Below are positions 52,644 to 60,748 of a stretch of DNA of 64,000 bases, one piece after another. Source of the DNA: Lonepinella sp042468235 (GTDB lineage: Bacteria > Pseudomonadota > Gammaproteobacteria > Enterobacterales > Pasteurellaceae); assembly GCF_042468235.1 (NCBI RefSeq), contig NZ_CP170386.1, forward strand, positions 558,001 to 622,000, in the 5' to 3' direction. Made by a program: the position numbers and the translations under genes. The notes below the pieces were generated by a model. It saw only the letters and a list, made by a program, of their open reading frames with translations, searched no databases and had not been told where the DNA came from. How positions within the stretch are numbered: the first letter of the stretch is position 1; the number at the start of each line of letters is the position of its first letter.

Positions 52644-52656
52644 GTGACGTGGTAAC
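52644..52656. promoter_or_regulatory. matS-like site between matP and the Lon-like gene
   Basis: GTGACGTGGTAAC fits the matS consensus GTGACRNYGTCAC at 11 of 13 positions. Two mismatches; may be chance. Confidence 0.3.
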
Positions 52657-52761
52657 TGAAAATAATATACCCTGATTAAGGTTTTTTTTCTAGTAGATTT
52701 TTTGAATTTTAATGAAATGTGAGATAATGCTCAACATTCAATTTTATGAAGAGAAAAAAAC

Positions 52762-54528
52762 GTGGCTTTATCCGAACAAAAACTAGATTGGACAACATTG
52801 CAACCGCATTTGACGGTATTTCCTGCTGAAACTAAAAAGATCGATTTTTTAGATTTACAATGGCGAGCTTGCTCGGCTATAGAGCAATTTTTGAAAAATT
52901 CGCACCGCAGTTTGTTAGTGTTAAAAGCGGACGATCAAAGCGAATACGCTAGTGCGGTGGAAAAGTGGGTAAAATCGCAACAAGCACCGTTACAAGTATC
53001 GGGTGTTCAGTATGAAGTGGAACAAGGGGATAGTTTTTCTTTTGCTCAAGTGAATGTTCAGCCAGCACAATCAGCACAAGATAATTTTGCTAGTAAAAAA
53101 ACAGTCGCCACCGCTCTTTATTTTGATCATTCAAGTTTGTTCGGATCGATTCGGATTCATCCTAGCTCGCATGATATTCAGCTTAACGCTGGTTTGGTGC
53201 ATCAACTTAATAATGGTGTGTTAATTTTAAGCGTTAGCCAGTTGTTAAATCATTTTGATTGTTGGGAACGCTTAAAACATATTCTGATGACGAAACAATT
53301 TGATTGGTATTCGGCACATCCGTTTAAAGCCTTGCCGTGCGAGATTCCAAGTTATCCATTGCATTTAAAAGTTATTTTATTGGGAAATCGGGAAGAATTA
53401 GCTACTTTGAATAACCTCGAGCCAGATCTTTATCATCTTGCAGATTATAGCGAAATTGAAAGCTATGTCAGCGTGGAAAAAGAGCCACAGCAACAGGCAT
53501 GGCAACAATATGTGTTGTCTTTTGCCGAACAACAACAATTTCCTCGTTTAACCCCTGACGGTTTGGATAAATTATATCAATGGCTAGTAAGGGAAAGTGA
53601 AAGCCGAGTGTTGATCAATAGTTCACCGTTGATTTTGAACCAAATTTTAAGCGGAGTAAGTCAGTTAAGCAGCAATAAAGACGTGCTAAGTGCGGTGGAT
53701 TTTGAGCAATATTTTCAACAAAAGTCTGCTCAACAAGGTTTTCTTCGTGAACAAACTTATGCGGATATTTTTTATCATCAAGTATATATTGATACTGAAA
53801 ATGAAGTAGTCGGGCAAATTAATGGTTTGTCAGTGGTGGAATTTACGGGGACACCGATGTCTTTTGGTGAACCATCTCGGATTAGTTGCATTGTGCAATT
53901 TGGTGATGGTGAAGTAACTGATATTGAAAGAAAAAATGAGCTGGCTGGCAATGTTCATGGTAAAGGTATGATGATTGCGGAAAATTGTTTAGCCAATATT
54001 TTAGATATGCCATCTCAATTACCATTTTCCGCATCATTGGTGTTTGAACAATCTTACGGTGAAATTGAGGGGGACAGTGCTTCTTTATCTGCATTCTTAG
54101 TGTTAGTCAGTGCCTTGTCGGATTTACCTATTCCGCAATCTATTGCGGTGACGGGTGCAATCGATCAATTTGGTTTGGTGCATTCTGTGGGGGGGGTGAA
54201 TGATAAAATTGAAGGCTTTTTTACTATTTGTCAGGGCAGGGGATTAACTGGAAAGCAGGGCGTGATTATTCCAGAATCCTGTTTATATCAGCTTTCTTTG
54301 ACAGATGATGTGGTAAGTGCGGTGAAAAATAATCAATTTTTCATTTGGACTGTGAATGATGTGTTTGAGGCTTGTGAGATTTTATTTGATCGTCCTTTAG
54401 TGGTAGATGAACAAGCAGAAAAAGAAGAAAAAATGACTATTGCACAGTTAATTTCTAAACGTATTGAACAGTATGCAGAACTGCACCATGCGATGCCATT
54501 TTGGTTAAAATGGTTTGCTAAAAAATAA
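52762..54528 (+). CDS. Lon-like ATP-dependent protease, LonH/YcbZ type
   Basis: A 588-residue protein starting at GTG 52762. The N-terminal AAA-like region is degenerate, with no clear Walker A; it carries long Gln-rich stretches. The C-terminal Lon protease domain has the catalytic Ser in YGEIEGDSASLSAFLVLVSA (about residue 438) and Lys in SVGGVNDKIEGFFTICQG (about 482). The family is linked to DNA repair and protein quality control; the exact role is not settled. Three uptake-like signals lie inside. Confidence 0.92.
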   Translation: MALSEQKLDWTTLQPHLTVFPAETKKIDFLDLQWRACSAIEQFLKNSHRSLLVLKADDQSEYASAVEKWVKSQQAPLQVSGVQYEVEQGDSFSFAQVNVQPAQSAQDNFASKKTVATALYFDHSSLFGSIRIHPSSHDIQLNAGLVHQLNNGVLILSVSQLLNHFDCWERLKHILMTKQFDWYSAHPFKALPCEIPSYPLHLKVILLGNREELATLNNLEPDLYHLADYSEIESYVSVEKEPQQQAWQQYVLSFAEQQQFPRLTPDGLDKLYQWLVRESESRVLINSSPLILNQILSGVSQLSSNKDVLSAVDFEQYFQQKSAQQGFLREQTYADIFYHQVYIDTENEVVGQINGLSVVEFTGTPMSFGEPSRISCIVQFGDGEVTDIERKNELAGNVHGKGMMIAENCLANILDMPSQLPFSASLVFEQSYGEIEGDSASLSAFLVLVSALSDLPIPQSIAVTGAIDQFGLVHSVGGVNDKIEGFFTICQGRGLTGKQGVIIPESCLYQLSLTDDVVSAVKNNQFFIWTVNDVFEACEILFDRPLVVDEQAEKEEKMTIAQLISKRIEQYAELHHAMPFWLKWFAKK

Positions 54529-54652
54529 CTGCTCGGAACTGTTTAGCGAACAAGTGTTAGCTATATCTTTTTAAATTAAACTCTGTTAATATAGTGTTAA
54601 TTCAGTAAGTTTACTGAAAAATATCCTATGATTTACTTTTAAAGAGAAAAAA

Positions 54653-55198
54653 ATGACTAACACCTGTACACCAGAAACAATTCCAGAAAGAAAAAATTCT
54701 TATAATTATGAAGATTTATTAGCCTCTGGGCGTGGTGAATTATTTGGCAAAAAAGGTCCACAACTTCCAGCCCCAATTATGTTGATGATGGATCGTGTGA
54801 TTGAAATGAACGAAACTGGCGGCTTGTTTGGCAAAGGTTATGTGGAAGCCGAATTGGACATTAAGCCAGATTTATTTTTCTTTGGTTGCCATTTTATCGG
54901 CGATCCAGTGATGCCAGGCTGTTTAGGCTTAGATGCGATGTGGCAACTGGTTGGTTTTTATCTTGGTTGGATCGGTGGCGAAGGTAAAGGTCGTGCTTTA
55001 GGTGTTGGCGAAGTGAAATTCACTGGTCAAGTGTTACCCACCAATAAAAAAGTGACTTACAAAATCCATTTCAAACGTGTGATTAATCGTAAATTAATTA
55101 TGGGTGTGGCTGATGGTGAAGTGTTGGTTGACGGTCGTGTGATTTATACGGCAACAGATTTGAAAGTCGGATTATTTCAGGATACATCAACTTTCTAA
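54653..55198 (+). CDS. fabA: 3-hydroxydecanoyl-ACP dehydratase/isomerase FabA
   Basis: A 181-residue enzyme that introduces the cis double bond for unsaturated fatty acids. The catalytic His and Asp are in FFGCHFIGDPVMPGCLGLDA (His at about residue 80). GRGELFGKKGPQLPAPIMLM is the conserved N-terminus. RBS AAAGAGAAAAAA. Order Lon-like then fabA is as in E. coli. Confidence 0.97.
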   Translation: MTNTCTPETIPERKNSYNYEDLLASGRGELFGKKGPQLPAPIMLMMDRVIEMNETGGLFGKGYVEAELDIKPDLFFFGCHFIGDPVMPGCLGLDAMWQLVGFYLGWIGGEGKGRALGVGEVKFTGQVLPTNKKVTYKIHFKRVINRKLIMGVADGEVLVDGRVIYTATDLKVGLFQDTSTF

Positions 55199-55217
55199 TT
55201 GTGATATTGGTTTTGAT

Positions 55218-55245
55218 AAGCTCAAGGGTTGCCTTGAGCTTTTTA
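55218..55245 (+). terminator. fabA terminator
   Basis: AAGCTCAAGG-GTTG-CCTTGAGCTT, a perfect 10-bp stem, then TTT. Its end overlaps the last codons of smrB on the other strand. Confidence 0.9.
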
Positions 55246-55758
55246 CACATCCACCAACACCAAAATAGCTGCATCACCGCCCCATTCTCTAGGGGCTTGA
55301 TGTAATGCTCGTACTTTGGGATGTTGCACAAGCCAACGGGGGATTTGATTTTTCAGGGTAAATGTGCCGTAGCCAGTCATAATACTAGCACAAAAAATAT
55401 TATCGTTTTCGCAGGCTTGAATTAGACTCGCTAATTCTAATTTAGCTTGTTCACGGGTTAAACCGTGCAGATCTAAAAAAATTTCTGGGGAAAAATCGCC
55501 ACGGCGAAGTTGTTTTAACAAATAGCTATCTTCATTTTCTCGTAAATATTTCACCGCACTTTCTTCGTTTAATAACGGCTCATACTGATCGGAAAAGTAA
55601 AATAAGGTATCTTGCTTTTCTCGATTATCTTTCAATTTCGCTTTTTGTTTGAGTTTAAATTTATTCAGTTTTTGTGACGGAACATAAGTATCTTGTTTGA
55701 GTGGCTTGATACCTTTTGTTTCTTGCAAAAAGAGTAATTTCTCGTCAGTTTCTGACAT
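55243..55758 (-). CDS. smrB: Ribosome rescue/Smr-domain endonuclease SmrB
   Basis: A 171-residue protein. The N-terminal half is basic and flexible (KQKAKLKDNREKQDTLFYFS), and the C-terminal Smr domain has FLDLHGLTREQAKLELASLI and the loop IMTGYGTFTLKNQIPRWLVQ. SmrB cuts mRNA between collided ribosomes in E. coli. It is divergent from prmB, the normal arrangement. Confidence 0.93.
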   Translation of the reverse strand: MSETDEKLLFLQETKGIKPLKQDTYVPSQKLNKFKLKQKAKLKDNREKQDTLFYFSDQYEPLLNEESAVKYLRENEDSYLLKQLRRGDFSPEIFLDLHGLTREQAKLELASLIQACENDNIFCASIMTGYGTFTLKNQIPRWLVQHPKVRALHQAPREWGGDAAILVLVDV

Positions 55759-55854
55759 ACTTAGTTATCCTAAAATTAATAGAGTCGGGACAAAATTCAA
55801 TAATTTCTATATACTAACGGAAAAACTTTGTTTTACCAAATAGGAACAATAAAA

Positions 55855-56772
55855 ATGGCGTTTTCTGAACAGAATTTATCGAATGATTTGCACACTATTA
55901 AAGATTATTTACGTTGGGCATATAGCACCTTTAATAGTGAACCACTTTTTTATGGACATGGTATGGATAATGCGTGGGACGAAGCGTCATTATTGGTATT
56001 AACTAGCTTGAATTTGCCATTAGATGTGCCGACAGATTTATATGATAGTCGTTTAACCCAACAGGAAAGAGAGCAGATTATTGCATTAGTCACAGAACGA
56101 GTGGAAAAACGGATTCCAGCCCCTTACTTAGTTAATACTTCATGGTTTTGTGGTTTGCCATTTTATGTAGATGAGAGAGTATTGATTCCACGTTCACCGA
56201 TTGGCGAGTTAATTCAAAATGGTTTTGCAGAGTTTATTGAGCAAGAGCCAACCAGAATCATAGATATGTGTACAGGTAGTGGTTGTATTGCGATTGCTTG
56301 TGCAGAGCGTTTTCCTGATGCAGAAGTCGATGCAGTGGACTTAAGCCGTGATGCTTTGGATGTGGCGGAATATAATATTGAACGTCACGGTTTGAATGAG
56401 CGAGTAATCCCGATTCAATCGGATTTATTTGAGCAGTTACCGCAGGATCAATATGATTTAATCGTGACCAACCCGCCTTATGTGGATCAAGAAGATATGG
56501 ACAGTATGCCCGAAGAATTTTCCCATGAACCTGAATTGGCACTAGCGGCAGGCGATGACGGTTTGGATTTGGTGATAAAAATTTTAGCAGAGTCACCAAA
56601 ATATTTAAAAGATCATGGTGTATTAATTTGTGAAGTAGGAAATTCAATGATTCATTTGCAAGCTCGTTTTCCACAAGTACCGTTTAATTGGATTGAATTT
56701 AAAAATGGGGGATTAGGGGTTTTTTCGTTAACTAAAGCCGAGTTGGAACGGTATCATCACTTATTTGTATAA
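55855..56772 (+). CDS. prmB: Ribosomal protein L3 glutamine methyltransferase PrmB
   Basis: A 305-residue SAM-dependent methyltransferase for Gln150 of ribosomal protein L3. ATG 55855 is preceded by AGGAACAAT; a start 9 codons upstream is unlikely. DMCTGSGCIAIACAERFPDA binds SAM and VTNPPYVDQEDMDSMPEEF (about residue 205) binds the glutamine. Related to PrmC in this window, with the same NPPY motif. Confidence 0.94.
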   Translation: MAFSEQNLSNDLHTIKDYLRWAYSTFNSEPLFYGHGMDNAWDEASLLVLTSLNLPLDVPTDLYDSRLTQQEREQIIALVTERVEKRIPAPYLVNTSWFCGLPFYVDERVLIPRSPIGELIQNGFAEFIEQEPTRIIDMCTGSGCIAIACAERFPDAEVDAVDLSRDALDVAEYNIERHGLNERVIPIQSDLFEQLPQDQYDLIVTNPPYVDQEDMDSMPEEFSHEPELALAAGDDGLDLVIKILAESPKYLKDHGVLICEVGNSMIHLQARFPQVPFNWIEFKNGGLGVFSLTKAELERYHHLFV

Positions 56773-56783
56773 TCAAAAATAAT

Positions 56784-56812
56784 AAGGGCGAATTATTTTG
56801 AATTCGCCCAAA
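56784..56812. terminator. Convergent terminator between prmB and zapG
   Basis: GGGCGAATT (56786-56794) and AATTCGCCC (56801-56809), a perfect 9-bp stem flanked by AT-rich runs on both sides. Confidence 0.75.
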
Positions 56813-56816
56813 TATA

Positions 56817-57224
56817 TTAATTCTTTAACAACCCAGAAGAACCTTCTTTATAATCTTTGGGCGGATTTTCTGGCGTAATGGCGGTAGATTTTTCTGAATT
56901 CATAAAACTTTGTAGAAATAAACTTTTATTATTGGCATCAGGCAAAAGTTGTTCAGAAGATTTGGCAAGATGACGGTAGATTTTCTGATAATCTTGTGCC
57001 AGTGTTTTAAATAAGTCAGCACTTTCTGCAAAATGTTTCTCTAATAATTGTTTTTGGGATTCCAATTCTTGTTTGGCGTGAGTTAGCTCTTTTGCGGTTT
57101 CAGTTTGTTTTTTTACCGATCCTTTGGTCAAACTAATGAATAAATAAGCTAAAATAAACCCAACAAAGAGTCCGATTCCAGCAATTAACCACATTTCATT
57201 TGACCAGTTCTGAATGTTTTGCAT
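56817..57224 (-). CDS. zapG: Cell-envelope/division protein ZapG (YhcB)
   Basis: A 135-residue DUF1043 protein. One N-terminal helix (WLIAGIGLFVGFILAYLFIS), then a coiled coil (TAKELTHAKQELESQKQLLE), and a C-terminal polar tail with two Pro-rich parts. In E. coli it links envelope growth and division. Divergent from rplM as in other gamma-proteobacteria. Confidence 0.9.
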   Translation of the reverse strand: MQNIQNWSNEMWLIAGIGLFVGFILAYLFISLTKGSVKKQTETAKELTHAKQELESQKQLLEKHFAESADLFKTLAQDYQKIYRHLAKSSEQLLPDANNKSLFLQSFMNSEKSTAITPENPPKDYKEGSSGLLKN

Positions 57225-57539
57225 AATGCCCCCTTAAGTTAATTATTAATGTATGATGTAAAACTATTATCTTATCATAGCGTTAAAATTTACTTTTGTC
57301 TTGTATGATTTTAGTTTTTTGCTATAAAAGTGCGGTTAAATTTTGTTTATTTTTTCACTAATTACTGGTTTTTTTCTATCAAATCTTGTATAATCGCACG
57401 ACCCTGTGAATGTTGCGGTTTTCCCACCGCACATTATTTGTCGAGATCGCACTCGAAGGGGTGATGATTGAGATCAATGGTTGTGTTTATCTTAATGATT
57501 GACACTGGGTATTAATATTTAATATTGGTAATTTAATTA
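57225..57539 (+). promoter_or_regulatory. rplM leader/promoter region
   Basis: 315 bp without a gene. A perfect uptake signal lies at about 57328. From about 57400 the sequence contains possible stems (GTCGAGATC-GCACTCG, TTGCGGT-tttccc-ACCGCA) and probably the L13 autoregulatory mRNA leader; the start codon of rplM follows a weak ribosome site. The fold is inferred. Confidence 0.4.
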
Positions 57540-57968
57540 ATGAAAACTTTTGTAGCAAAACCAGAAACAGTTAAGCGTGACTGGTATGTAGTAGATGCGA
57601 CAGGTAAAACGTTAGGTCGTTTAGCCACTGAATTAGCTCGTCGCCTTCGTGGTAAACATAAAGCGGAATACACTCCACACGTTGATACTGGCGATTATAT
57701 CGTGGTAATCAATGCAGAGAAAGTAGCCGTAACAGGTCGTAAAGAAGACGATAAAATTTACTACTGGCACACTGGCTATGTAGGCGGTATCAAACAAGCG
57801 ACTTTCAAAGAAATGATTGCTCGCCGTCCAGAAGCAGTGATTGAAATTGCGGTTAAAGGTATGTTGCCAAAAGGTCCATTAGGACGTGCAATGTTCCGCA
57901 AATTAAAAGTGTACGCAGGTTCACAACATGAACATGCCGCACAACAACCACAAGTTTTAGATATTTAA
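57540..57968 (+). CDS. rplM: 50S ribosomal protein L13
   Basis: A 142-residue protein: MKTFVAKPETVKRDWYVVDA, GRLATELARRLRGKHKAEYT, and VKGMLPKGPLGRAMFRKLKV are the L13 signatures. It opens the rplM-rpsI operon, 15 bases before rpsI. Confidence 0.98.
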   Translation: MKTFVAKPETVKRDWYVVDATGKTLGRLATELARRLRGKHKAEYTPHVDTGDYIVVINAEKVAVTGRKEDDKIYYWHTGYVGGIKQATFKEMIARRPEAVIEIAVKGMLPKGPLGRAMFRKLKVYAGSQHEHAAQQPQVLDI

Positions 57969-57983
57969 TCACGGAGCAAAAAA

Positions 57984-58379
57984 ATGACAGCAGCAAATCA
58001 AAACTACGGCACAGGTCGCCGCAAAAGCTCTTCAGCTCGTGTATTTATCAAACCGGGCAATGGTAACATCACCATTAACCAACGTTCTTTAGACGTATAT
58101 TTCGGTCGTGAAACATCACGTATGATCGTACGTCAACCATTAGAACTCGTTGAGTTGACAGATAAATTAGACCTTTACATCACTGTTACTGGTGGTGGTA
58201 TTTCTGGTCAAGCGGGTGCAATCCGTCACGGTATCACTCGTGCATTGATGGAATATGACGAATCTTTACGTCCAGCATTACGTGCTGCGGGCTTTGTTAC
58301 CCGTGATGCTCGTCGTGTTGAACGTAAAAAAGTGGGTTTACACAAAGCACGTCGTCGTCCACAATACTCAAAACGTTAA
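57984..58379 (+). CDS. rpsI: 30S ribosomal protein S9
   Basis: A 131-residue protein; YGTGRRKSSSARVFIKPGNG at the start and the basic C-terminal tail KKVGLHKARRRPQYSKR whose last residues reach the ribosomal P site. RBS ACGGAGC. Confidence 0.98.
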   Translation: MTAANQNYGTGRRKSSSARVFIKPGNGNITINQRSLDVYFGRETSRMIVRQPLELVELTDKLDLYITVTGGGISGQAGAIRHGITRALMEYDESLRPALRAAGFVTRDARRVERKKVGLHKARRRPQYSKR

Positions 58380-58405
58380 TTCTTTATTTTTCGTTTTATA
58401 CAGAA

Positions 58406-58437
58406 ATTGCAAGTCGAAAGGCTTGCAATTTTTTTTG
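58406..58437 (+). terminator. rplM-rpsI terminator
   Basis: ATTGCAAG (58406-58413) and CTTGCAAT (58422-58429), then eight Ts. Confidence 0.9.
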
Positions 58438-58706
58438 TTTTAGAGGAAAAGTGCGGTTATTTTTTAACATATTTTTAATAATCATTTTTATTTTCAAAAT
58501 GGAGTAAATAATACTTGCTTTAATATGGAGTTAATGCTTTAATGTCTTACAGCTAGACAGTAGTTTATAAAATGCGTTATTAGTTCTTCCGTATCACAAG
58601 TTTTAAATTTGTTCTTGGATTTTTTAATATCAGTTTCTATATCCTTCTTAGCACAATTGCTTGTTTTCTCAAGCGCAAATTTAAATTTTAAAATAAGGAA
58701 GACAAT
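58438..58706 (+). promoter_or_regulatory. Leader region of the cold-shock gene
   Basis: About 270 bp with an uptake signal at about 58449 and no gene. A likely promoter near 58500-58535 (TTGCTT, TAATAT-like boxes) would leave a 5' UTR of about 150 nt, as in cspA genes where the long leader senses temperature. The box assignment is only by eye. Confidence 0.35.
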
Positions 58707-58919
58707 ATGTCTAAATTAAACGGTTCTGTAAAATGGTTCAACTCTGATAAAGGTTTTGGTTTTATTACTCCTGCAAATGGTGGGAAAGATTTATTCGTTC
58801 ATTTTTCTGGTATCGTAGGTGACAACTATAAAACCTTAAACGAAGGTGACAACGTAGAATATAATGTACAAGATTCTCAACGTGGTCCAGCTGCGATTGA
58901 TGTTGTAGTTATCAAATAA
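58707..58919 (+). CDS. Cold-shock protein, CspA family
   Basis: A 70-residue OB-fold RNA chaperone. NGSVKWFNSDKGFGFITPAN holds RNP1 (KGFGFI) and DLFVHFSGI RNP2. Closest to CspA/CspE rather than CspD. RBS AAGGAAG. Confidence 0.95.
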   Translation: MSKLNGSVKWFNSDKGFGFITPANGGKDLFVHFSGIVGDNYKTLNEGDNVEYNVQDSQRGPAAIDVVVIK

Positions 58920-58940
58920 TTTTTATTATGATGAATTTTT

Positions 58941-58966
58941 AAATCCCCAATTTTGGGGATTTTTTA
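58941..58966 (+). terminator. Cold-shock gene terminator
   Basis: AAATCCCCAA-TT-TTGGGGATTT followed by Ts. Confidence 0.88.
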
Positions 58967-58991
58967 TATTCTTAAATTAATAGAATAGCGA

Positions 58992-59831
58992 TTATAAAAC
59001 GATAGTTTTATTTTGGAATACAAATAAACGATCATGGATGGCTAAATCTAACGCTCGACTTAGTACCGTTTTTTCCACATCTCGTCCCGCTTTCATCATC
59101 ATTTCCGCCGAATAGGTATGATCCACATTAATCACATTTTGCATAATAATCGGACCCTCATCTAATTCATTATTAATAAAATGTGCTGTGGCACCAATAA
59201 TTTTTACCCCACGTTCATAAGCTCGTTTATAAGGATTAGCACCAATAAAAGCTGGTAAAAAAGAATGGTGAATATTGATCACACGATTTGGGTAACGAGC
59301 TACAAATTCTGGATTTAATACCCGCATATATTTGGCTAGCACAATTAAATCTGGGTGATATTCATCAATTTTTTCGGCTAATAATTTATCGTGTTCAATC
59401 CGAGTTAAATTTTCGTGACTGACGCAATGAAAAGGCACATCAAAACGTTCCACAAGAGAACGTAAACTCTCATGATTTCCAATCACCGCGGCAATCTCAA
59501 GATCTAATCCGCCATAATAGGTTTTCATTAATATATCACCCAAACAATGGGCTTCTTTGGTGACCAAAATGACAATGCGTTTTTTACGATTTGAATCTAT
59601 TAAACGACAGTTTGTGCCTTGTGGCAGGCTAAATGCTAAATCGGCGAGTAGTGTTTCTTCATTAAAGATACCTTGTAATTCAGTTCGCATAAAAAAATGT
59701 TTTGTTTCAAAATCGACAAACTCATTATTATGTACAATATTTAATTGATGTTTGTAGCAGATATTGGTTATTTTGGCGATTAATCCTTTATCATCAGGGC
59801 AATCGGTTAGCAAAATTTTATTTTCAATCAT
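58992..59831 (-). CDS. purU: Formyltetrahydrofolate deformylase
   Basis: A 279-residue enzyme releasing formate from 10-formyl-tetrahydrofolate. An N-terminal ACT domain (LLTDCPDDKGLIAKITNICY) senses methionine/glycine in E. coli. The formyltransferase fold has ARYPNRVINIHHSFLPAFIG, KIIGATAHFINNELDEGPII with the catalytic Asn-His-Asp set. Confidence 0.96.
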   Translation of the reverse strand: MIENKILLTDCPDDKGLIAKITNICYKHQLNIVHNNEFVDFETKHFFMRTELQGIFNEETLLADLAFSLPQGTNCRLIDSNRKKRIVILVTKEAHCLGDILMKTYYGGLDLEIAAVIGNHESLRSLVERFDVPFHCVSHENLTRIEHDKLLAEKIDEYHPDLIVLAKYMRVLNPEFVARYPNRVINIHHSFLPAFIGANPYKRAYERGVKIIGATAHFINNELDEGPIIMQNVINVDHTYSAEMMMKAGRDVEKTVLSRALDLAIHDRLFVFQNKTIVL

Positions 59832-59856
59832 ATTATAGTTCCTATTCTGGTAAACA

Positions 59857-59886
59857 AATAAAACCCATTTTTAAATGGGTTTTATT
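59857..59886 (-). terminator. hns terminator
   Basis: AATAAAACCCATTT (59857-59870) and AAATGGGTTTTATT (59873-59886), a 14-bp perfect stem just past hns. Confidence 0.85.
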
Positions 59887-59903
59887 ATTAAATTTAAGAT
59901 TGC

Positions 59904-60302
59904 TTAAATTTTAAAATCATCTAGCAATTTACCCTCTTCTAATGCTTTTTTAATAACTAAGGGTGTACGACCTTGTCCGCTCCATGTACGTTCTTCACCT
60001 TTGTTATCAATATATTTATATTTTGCAGGAAGTGATTTACGCGTTTTTTTACTTTTTGTTTCTTTAACGTCAGAAAGTAATTCGGATAAAGAAATACCTT
60101 TTTCTTTTAGTTCAGCTTGATATTTTTTAATGAGTTCTTGGCGAGCCTTTATTTCTTTGATTTCTGCTTCTGCTTTTTTACGTTTTTCATCGATAATAAT
60201 TTGTAATTTCTCTAGAATTTTTTCCGCTTTGCTTAAATCAATAGTATTAATGGCGGCACGTAAATTGCGTAAATTATTTAATGTGTTTGCTAAATCACTC
60301 AT
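59904..60302 (-). CDS. hns: H-NS family nucleoid protein
   Basis: A 132-residue DNA-binding protein that silences AT-rich transferred DNA. The start at 60302 follows AAGGAGAATAAA. The N-terminal coiled-coil oligomerisation domain is KAEKILEKLQIIIDEKRKKA, and the C-terminal DNA-binding motif GEERTWSGQGRTPLVIKKAL is a close variant of the family TWTGQGRTP. It may well silence the AT-rich island in this window. Confidence 0.94.
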   Translation of the reverse strand: MSDLANTLNNLRNLRAAINTIDLSKAEKILEKLQIIIDEKRKKAEAEIKEIKARQELIKKYQAELKEKGISLSELLSDVKETKSKKTRKSLPAKYKYIDNKGEERTWSGQGRTPLVIKKALEEGKLLDDFKI

Positions 60303-60448
60303 TTTATTCTCCTTAAGTTGATTTGACATGGTTAATAATCATATCCTTATTATACTTTTTTGTAAATATTTTGTTTTTTCTGTTTATATATATAAAAAAC
60401 CTGTTGGCATTTATGTATTATTCAGGTAATCTTTGCAAATCCTACAAA

Positions 60449-60647
60449 TGTAGAGGTGCGAATATTATAAGTATTTTTTCGGAGTGGATAACGGAGAAGG
60501 AAAAAGAAAGGAATATTTGCCGAAATCAATTAAAAGTCATTTTGATTGGTTGGTGACGTTATCGAAAGAAACGTTACTGTCATAGTCTAGGGTATGATAT
60601 TTTAACTAAAAATCTTATACCTGTTTATTTACTATGGAGCGCTACTG
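60449..60647 (+). promoter_or_regulatory. Lysine riboswitch (L box)
   Basis: The conserved L-box parts occur in order: GTAGAGGTGCG at 60449-60460, AGTATTTTTTCGGAG, GGATAACGGAGAAGG, TTTGCCGAAATC, GGTGACGTTATCGAAAG, ACGTTACTGTCATAG, and TATGGAGCGCTACTG to 60647. The ends GTAG and CTAC form P1. It binds lysine and shuts off the following gene, as described for lysine-responsive NhaC-type transporters of Pasteurellaceae. Confidence 0.93.
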
Positions 60648-60650
60648 TTA

Positions 60651-60746
60651 GGGTAGTTTTATTAACTACCTTTATCTTTAAATCATTTTAACATTATTTA
60701 ATGTGAACTGATGTCAGTGGTTCTCCCTTACTTTTAGGTAGAGAAC
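60651..60746 (+). promoter_or_regulatory. Expression platform of the lysine riboswitch
   Basis: Two hairpins follow: GGTAGTT-ttat-AACTACC (60652-60669) with a weak TTTATCTTT tail, and GTTCTC (60720-60725) pairing with GAGAAC (60741-60746), which loops out AGGTA just before the ATG at 60749. The first could end transcription, the second control ribosome access. Confidence 0.55.
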
Positions 60747-60748
60747 GA

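Noticed and set aside
60552..60590. matS-like GTGACGTTATC sequence
   Set aside because: It belongs to the lysine riboswitch core and has three or more mismatches to matS.
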